Origin: Ramlibacter sp.
Lineage (GTDB): Bacteria; Pseudomonadota; Gammaproteobacteria; Burkholderiales; Burkholderiaceae_C
Assembly: GCA_028292245.1 (NCBI GenBank)
Contig: JAQGMS010000322.1
Span: 39,619-103,618 of the forward strand
Direction of reading: 5' to 3'
DNA: 64,000 nucleotides
Shown here: positions 59,460 through 64,000 of the stretch, piece by piece
Numbering within the stretch: the stretch's first letter is position 1
Layout: each line of letters begins with the position of its first letter
The notes under the pieces: generated by a model
What the model was told of the DNA's origin: nothing
What the model saw: only the letters and a program-made list of their open reading frames with translations
Databases searched by the model: none
Program-made: the position numbers and the translations under genes

Positions 59460-59491
59460 GTTTGTTTGTCTATTTTTAAACAAACAAACAT
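59458..59491. promoter_or_regulatory. Perfect 12-bp inverted repeat at dndB start (operator candidate)
   Basis: ATGTTTGTTTGT-CTATTTTTAA-ACAAACAAACAT. Confidence 0.85.
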
Positions 59492-59499
59492 ACCTACGG

Positions 59500-60843
59500 C
59501 TAGCCGGGCATAGCGCTCGCGCAGTGCTGCAGTTCGGTCTCCCCCCAGTCGTGTGACAGTTCGGCAGGGGGGCGCCGGCGCACATGAGTGGATGGCGTGA
59601 CTGTTTTGCCGGCGGCCAGATCATCTAGCAGGTTTGCCCATAGCTGGATCATCTGGTGTCGCTGATCCAAGAATGTTGCTCTATCGTAGCTGTCGCCCAA
59701 TTCTTCGTCAGAGACGTGGGCCATGTGCCGCTCGATGATCTCTCGATCCCAACCCAGCAGTTCGCGTATCAGCGTCCGAGCCGTCGCCCGAAACCCATGC
59801 CCGGTGATTTGTTCCCTCGTGTCATAACCGAGCGTTCGCAAAGCGCTGTTGATCGTGTTGTCACTCATGTAGCGCGACGCCTCCGATCTCTTGGACATGC
59901 TGCGAAAAATGGGCCCGGTGGGTCCGGTCAACGGAAGGAGGTCGCTCAGGATTTCGACTGCTTGTCTCGGCAGGGGCACGAGATGTGCTGGCGTGCGGAT
60001 GTCCCGCTTCATCCATTCACGCATCTTCATCTTCTCCGGAGGGCATCGCCAAAGCGTTCGCTCCAAGTCGATGTCCTCCCAGTCGGCTAGCCGGAGCTGT
60101 CCCGGACGTTGGAACAGTAGCGGCGAGAGCTGCAGCGCAGCGCGCGTGATGACGTTGCCGTTGTAGGCGCGAATGTCGCGCAGCAGTTGTCCTAGCTTGT
60201 TCGGATCGGTGATCGCCGGATAGTGGCGGGCGCGTGGTGGAGGCAGGCCACCGGTGCGCCTGTTCACGAAGTTCTTGGCCGGCTCCAGAGCGCCCACATC
60301 GACGGCGTACTGGAATACATGCTGTACGGCCTCGCGAACACGCTGAGCCGTTTCAAGGTTGCCCCGATCTCGGATGCGATGCAAGCAACGCACAAGCTCG
60401 GTTGGCTTGATTGCGTCCATGGTCAGCGAGCAGATCCATGGAAAGACGTGTAGCTCCAAGTGCCGCAATACCTTTTCGGCGTAGCTGGCGGACCATTGGC
60501 GGTCCTTCTGCGCCTGGGCGTGCCAGGCACGCGCCATCAACTCGAAGGTGTTGAGGCGAGCCACCCTGTCGCGCTCCTGCTGCTCCCGGCGCGCATCCCT
60601 AGGATCAACGCCGCCAGCGCGCCTCTCGGCCTCGTCACGAGCCTTCTTGCGCGCCATGGCAAGGGTGACGGTTGGATAGGGGCCAAAGCTCAGCTTGGCT
60701 TGCTCGCCCGCTTGCTTGTAGCGGTAGATCCAGACCTTGCCGTTGGGCCTGACGCGAAGGTACAAGCCCTCCCCGTCTGAAAGCATGTATTCCTTGTCGC
60801 GCGGCTGCGCCGCCTTGATCTGCAGCTCGTTGAGCTGTCCCAT
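59500..60843 (-). CDS. int: P4-type tyrosine integrase (DUF4102 N-terminus)
   Basis: MLSDGEGLYLRVRPNGKVWIYRYKQAGEQAKLSFGPYPTVTLAMARKKARDEAER; catalytic-region GHGFRATARTLIRE, ERHMAHVSDEELGDSYDR. Confidence 0.94.
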   Translation of the reverse strand: MGQLNELQIKAAQPRDKEYMLSDGEGLYLRVRPNGKVWIYRYKQAGEQAKLSFGPYPTVTLAMARKKARDEAERRAGGVDPRDARREQQERDRVARLNTFELMARAWHAQAQKDRQWSASYAEKVLRHLELHVFPWICSLTMDAIKPTELVRCLHRIRDRGNLETAQRVREAVQHVFQYAVDVGALEPAKNFVNRRTGGLPPPRARHYPAITDPNKLGQLLRDIRAYNGNVITRAALQLSPLLFQRPGQLRLADWEDIDLERTLWRCPPEKMKMREWMKRDIRTPAHLVPLPRQAVEILSDLLPLTGPTGPIFRSMSKRSEASRYMSDNTINSALRTLGYDTREQITGHGFRATARTLIRELLGWDREIIERHMAHVSDEELGDSYDRATFLDQRHQMIQLWANLLDDLAAGKTVTPSTHVRRRPPAELSHDWGETELQHCASAMPG

Positions 60844-60844
60844 G

Positions 60845-60903
60845 GTGTACCCCCCGGAGAGACTGAAGTTAAAAAACAGTCTGGGGTACACCTAGGGGTA
60901 CAC
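60845..60903. repeat. Three copies of GGGGTACAC (one inverted) upstream of int
   Basis: gtgtacccc 60845-60853, ggggtacac 60883-60891 and 60895-60903. Confidence 0.85.
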
Positions 60904-61017
60904 GCAAGAACGGGACGTCTTGGGATTCAGCGACACCGCTTGAGCCGCTCTTTCGAGCTAAGTCCTTGATGTACAAGGACTTGTGAGCTGTCTTGGGGTC
61001 GTCTGAGAAAAAGGAGT

Positions 61018-61093
61018 GGTGGCCTGGGGCGGAATCGAACCACCGACACGCGGATTTTCAATCCGCTGCTCTACCAACTGAGCTACCGGGCCA
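61018..61093 (-). tRNA. tRNA-Phe (anticodon GAA)
   Basis: GGCCCGGTAGCTCAGTTGGTAGAGCAGCGGATTGAAAATCCGCGTGTCGGTGGTTCGATTCCGCCCCAGGCCACCA on the minus strand. Confidence 0.95.
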
Positions 61094-61167
61094 GAGCCGT
61101 CGATTATATCAGGGGCCGATGTGCCCCCACCCCAGCCCTCCCCCGGTAGGGGAGGGAGAAAGAGATA

Positions 61168-61857
61168 TCAGCCGCCTCGCTTGCCCCTCGACAGGTCCAC
61201 GCCCAACTGCTTCAGCTTGCGGTACAGATGGGTGCGTTCGAGTCCCGTCTTTTCGGCCACGCGCGTCATCGATCCGCCTTCCTTGGCCAGGTGAAATTCG
61301 AAATACGATTTCTCGAACTCATCCCTCGCATCGCGCAGCGGCTTGTCCAGCTCGAACAGCTGGCGCGCCTGCGGGCCCATCTCGACGACGGGCGGCAGGT
61401 TCTGGCCGCCGGTCATCGCGGCTTCTACGGTGAGTTCCACCACCGGCGCCGGCGCGGAGCCCGCGACCCCGAGCTTGCGCGGGCCCAGGCCGTTGGTGCG
61501 CGAGAGCCCCGCCTCCACCGCCTTCAGCAGCTTCTGCATGGTGATCGGCTTTTCCAGGAACGACTGCGCGCCGATCTTGGTGGCTTCGACCGCGGTCTCG
61601 ATGGTGGCGTGACCGCTCATCATGATCACCGGCATGCTGAGCAGCCCGCCGGTGGACCACTCCTTGAGCAGCGTGACGCCGTCCGTGTCCGGCATCCAGA
61701 TGTCGAGCAGGACCAGGTCGGGGCGCGCCCGGCTGCGGGCGGCGCGCGCCTGGGCGGCGTTTTCGGCCAGTTCGACGTTGTGGCCCTCGTCGTTCAGGAT
61801 TTCGGAGAGCAGGTCGCGGATGCCCAGCTCGTCGTCGACCACCAGTATGTTTGCCAT
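61168..61857 (-). CDS. ntrX: NtrX-like response regulator (receiver + Fis-type HTH)
   Basis: MANILVVDDELGIRDLLSEILNDEGHNVELAENAAQARAARSRARPDLVLLDIWMPDTDGV; C-term MTRVAEKTGLERTHLYRKLKQLGVD. Confidence 0.85.
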   Translation of the reverse strand: MANILVVDDELGIRDLLSEILNDEGHNVELAENAAQARAARSRARPDLVLLDIWMPDTDGVTLLKEWSTGGLLSMPVIMMSGHATIETAVEATKIGAQSFLEKPITMQKLLKAVEAGLSRTNGLGPRKLGVAGSAPAPVVELTVEAAMTGGQNLPPVVEMGPQARQLFELDKPLRDARDEFEKSYFEFHLAKEGGSMTRVAEKTGLERTHLYRKLKQLGVDLSRGKRGG

Positions 61858-61898
61858 GTTTTCCAGCTACACCCCTTGCGGCCGACGGGGTGGTGTTG

Positions 61899-64000
61899 CT
61901 AAGCCGCAACTGCGAATGATAGCGATACTTGGGCGCCCTGGACGACGCCGTCTTCCACCCGGTTTTTCAGGTCGACCCGGGCGCCATGCTCATCAGCGAT
62001 TTTCTTGACCACCGCCAGCCCCAGCCCGGTGCCCTTGGCCTTGGTCGTGACATAAGGCTCGAACGCCCGCTTGAGGATGTGGTCGGGGAACCCGGCGCCC
62101 GTGTCCTGCACGATCAGGCGGCAGCGGCGCGAGGTTTCGTTCCACTGCGTCTTCACCGTGACCTCGCGCGCGGCGGCGCCCTCGGTGGCGTCCTGCGCGT
62201 TTTGCAGCAGGTTGTGCAGGATCTGCCGCAATTGCTGGGCGTCGCCCATGATCTTCGGGCACTCCAGGTCCAGCTCCATCAGCACCGGCACATGGGCGGA
62301 TGCATCGCCGCGCTCGCCGCCTTCGCGCGCATAGAGCTGCAGCACGTCGACCACCAGCGCGTTGAGATCCACCGGCTTGAGCTCGGCGGCCGGCAGGCGC
62401 GCGTAGTCGCGAAACTCGTTGACCAGGCGTTTCATCGCATCGACCTGGTCGACGATGGTGCGGACCGACTTGGTGACGATCGCCTGCTCGACGTCGCCGA
62501 CCTTGCCGGTCAATTTCATCTCGAGGCGCTCGGCCGACAGCTGGATCGGCGTCAGCGGGTTCTTGATTTCGTGCGCAAGGCGGCGAGCCACTTCGCCCCA
62601 GGCCTGCGCGCGCTGTGCCGACACGATCTCGGAAATGTCATCGAACACCAGCAGGCGCGAGCCCTGGCCGGGCGTGTCGGTCGGCAACTCGGCGCCGCGC
62701 GCCACCAGCGTCAACGCGTGCTGCGGCGAGCCGGGCTGCGCGGCATTGAGCTCGAACGACTGCTGCCAGTGGTCCAGGCCATGCTGCTTGCGCTCGTTCA
62801 TGTATTCATCGAACTGCTGCTGCACCGCATTGCCGAACGCTTCCAGCCCCGCGACGCTGGCCAGCGGCAAGCCTTGGTACACCGCCAGCGGCACCCGCAA
62901 TATCCGGGTGGCGCCCGGGTTGGACGACTGGATGCGGCCCTGCTCGTCCAGCACGATCACGCCCGCCGTCAGGTTGTCCAGGATGGTCTGCAAGTTGGCG
63001 TGTGCGGCGCTCACCTGCCCCATGCTTTCGTCCACTGCGGCACGGGCGTCGGCCAGCTGCTGCGTCATCTGCGCGAACGACCGCGTCAGGCCGCCGAGTT
63101 CGTCCTTGCCCTGCAGCGCGGGTTTCGGCGAAAGGTCGCCGGCCGCCACCTCGCGCACGCCGGCGGCCAGCACCAGCAGCGGCCGCGCCAACTGGTTGCC
63201 CAGGATGATGGCGAGCAGCACCGCACCGAACACCGCCAGGAACAGGCTCAGGGTGAGCGTGCCGATGTACATGCGCCGCAGCCCTTCGCGCGCCAGCGCG
63301 CGCTCCTGATATTCGCGGTTGGCTTCCTGCACCGCGATGGCATTGGCCACCAGCGTCGGCGGCAGCACCTGCGTCACCTGCAGCACGCGCGGCTCGCCCA
63401 GCAGGCCGACGCTGGTGGGGGAGACGACCGCCAGCGCCTTGATGCGGGCGTTGTTCACCGCATTCGGTCCCAGCTCATCCAGCCCCTCGACCACGGCCAG
63501 CGAGCGCTGCGCGCGCACGTTGCGCAACTGCTGCGGCGTCGGCCGTTCGGGATTGAGCTGGAAGCGCGATTGTCCGGCGCTGGCGATCAGCTGGCCGCTG
63601 CCGCTCCACAGGATCACGTCGCTGGCCGGCAACTGCTCGCGCAGCCGTTCCAGTCCCAAGGCCGCGGCCGCGTCCGGCGTCTCGGCCAATTGCGTGGCCG
63701 CCGCGCGCGTCTTGTTGGCGAGGTCGTTGGCCAGCGTGTCCAGGGTCGCGCGGCCCAGGTTCAGGCCGGCATCCAGCGCGCCCTCCACCTTCACGTCGAA
63801 CCAGCTTTCGATCGAGCGCGAAACGAACTGGTAGGACACCACGTAGATCAGCACGCCCGGCAGGAAACCCACCAGCGCGAAGATGGCCGCGAGCTTCACC
63901 AGCAGGCGGCTGCCGAACTTGCCGCGGCGCAGCCGGGAGGCCAGCCGCACGGCGACCCAGATGATGACCAGCAGCAGCACCCCCGCCACCACCATGTTGA
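61899..64000 (-). CDS. ntrY: NtrY-like sensor histidine kinase, N-terminus probably beyond the window
   Basis: HAMP region, PAS, EVARRLAHEIKNPLTPIQLSAERLEMKL H-box, DTGAGFPDHIL, TKAKGTGLGLAVVKKI. Confidence 0.93.
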   Translation of the reverse strand, partial: NMVVAGVLLLVIIWVAVRLASRLRRGKFGSRLLVKLAAIFALVGFLPGVLIYVVSYQFVSRSIESWFDVKVEGALDAGLNLGRATLDTLANDLANKTRAAATQLAETPDAAAALGLERLREQLPASDVILWSGSGQLIASAGQSRFQLNPERPTPQQLRNVRAQRSLAVVEGLDELGPNAVNNARIKALAVVSPTSVGLLGEPRVLQVTQVLPPTLVANAIAVQEANREYQERALAREGLRRMYIGTLTLSLFLAVFGAVLLAIILGNQLARPLLVLAAGVREVAAGDLSPKPALQGKDELGGLTRSFAQMTQQLADARAAVDESMGQVSAAHANLQTILDNLTAGVIVLDEQGRIQSSNPGATRILRVPLAVYQGLPLASVAGLEAFGNAVQQQFDEYMNERKQHGLDHWQQSFELNAAQPGSPQHALTLVARGAELPTDTPGQGSRLLVFDDISEIVSAQRAQAWGEVARRLAHEIKNPLTPIQLSAERLEMKLTGKVGDVEQAIVTKSVRTIVDQVDAMKRLVNEFRDYARLPAAELKPVDLNALVVDVLQLYAREGGERGDASAHVPVLMELDLECPKIMGDAQQLRQILHNLLQNAQDATEGAAAREVTVKTQWNETSRRCRLIVQDTGAGFPDHILKRAFEPYVTTKAKGTGLGLAVVKKIADEHGARVDLKNRVEDGVVQGAQVSLSFAVAA

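Noticed and set aside
61136-61156. CCCTCCCC-CGGTA-GGGGAGGG hairpin after ntrX
   Set aside because: Looks like an ordinary intergenic hairpin or terminator-like element; no T-run and no special context.
1-64000. CRISPR arrays, insertion sequences, rRNA
   Set aside because: No regularly spaced repeat array, transposase or rRNA sequence recognised on reading; small degraded elements could be missed.

Overview
The window is most of an integrative and conjugative element (Tn4371-like backbone, Burkholderiales-type host) running up to its integration site at tRNA-Phe, followed by the chromosomal ntrX/ntrY genes. From left to right: (1) trb/tra mating-pair genes (trbL partial, trbK-like, trbJ, trbE, trbD, trbC, trbB, a CopG-like gene, traG), 1-8.2 kb, minus strand. 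(2) A 16-kb catabolic cargo (8.5-24.6 kb) with two LysR regulators, glutaminase, opine-dehydrogenase-like enzyme, a three-subunit HcnABC/opine-oxidase-like complex, a porin, a Dpp/Opp-type ABC transporter and a Bug/TctC binding protein. (3) Relaxase, traF, DUF2840, RHH/ParA, RepA, AlpA and small ICE genes (24.8-37.5 kb). (4) A helicase / XRE-ImmA cargo flanked by ~229-bp direct repeats that carry the radC 3' tail (38-43 kb). (5) A defence-type region (43.9-59.5 kb) with a complete dndBCDE phosphorothioation core, lacking adjacent dndA and recognisable dndFGH. Next to it is a three-gene operon (SF2 helicase, ParB-like protein, PD-(D/E)XK nuclease) that I regard as the best candidate for an undescribed phosphorothioation-linked effector module. 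The same region holds an HNH-like gene in a LexA-box-controlled operon, a HicA-like toxin/HTH pair with a palindromic operator, and a membrane alpha/beta hydrolase. (6) A P4-type integrase, then tRNA-Phe. All product calls come from reading translations and motifs; no database search was run.
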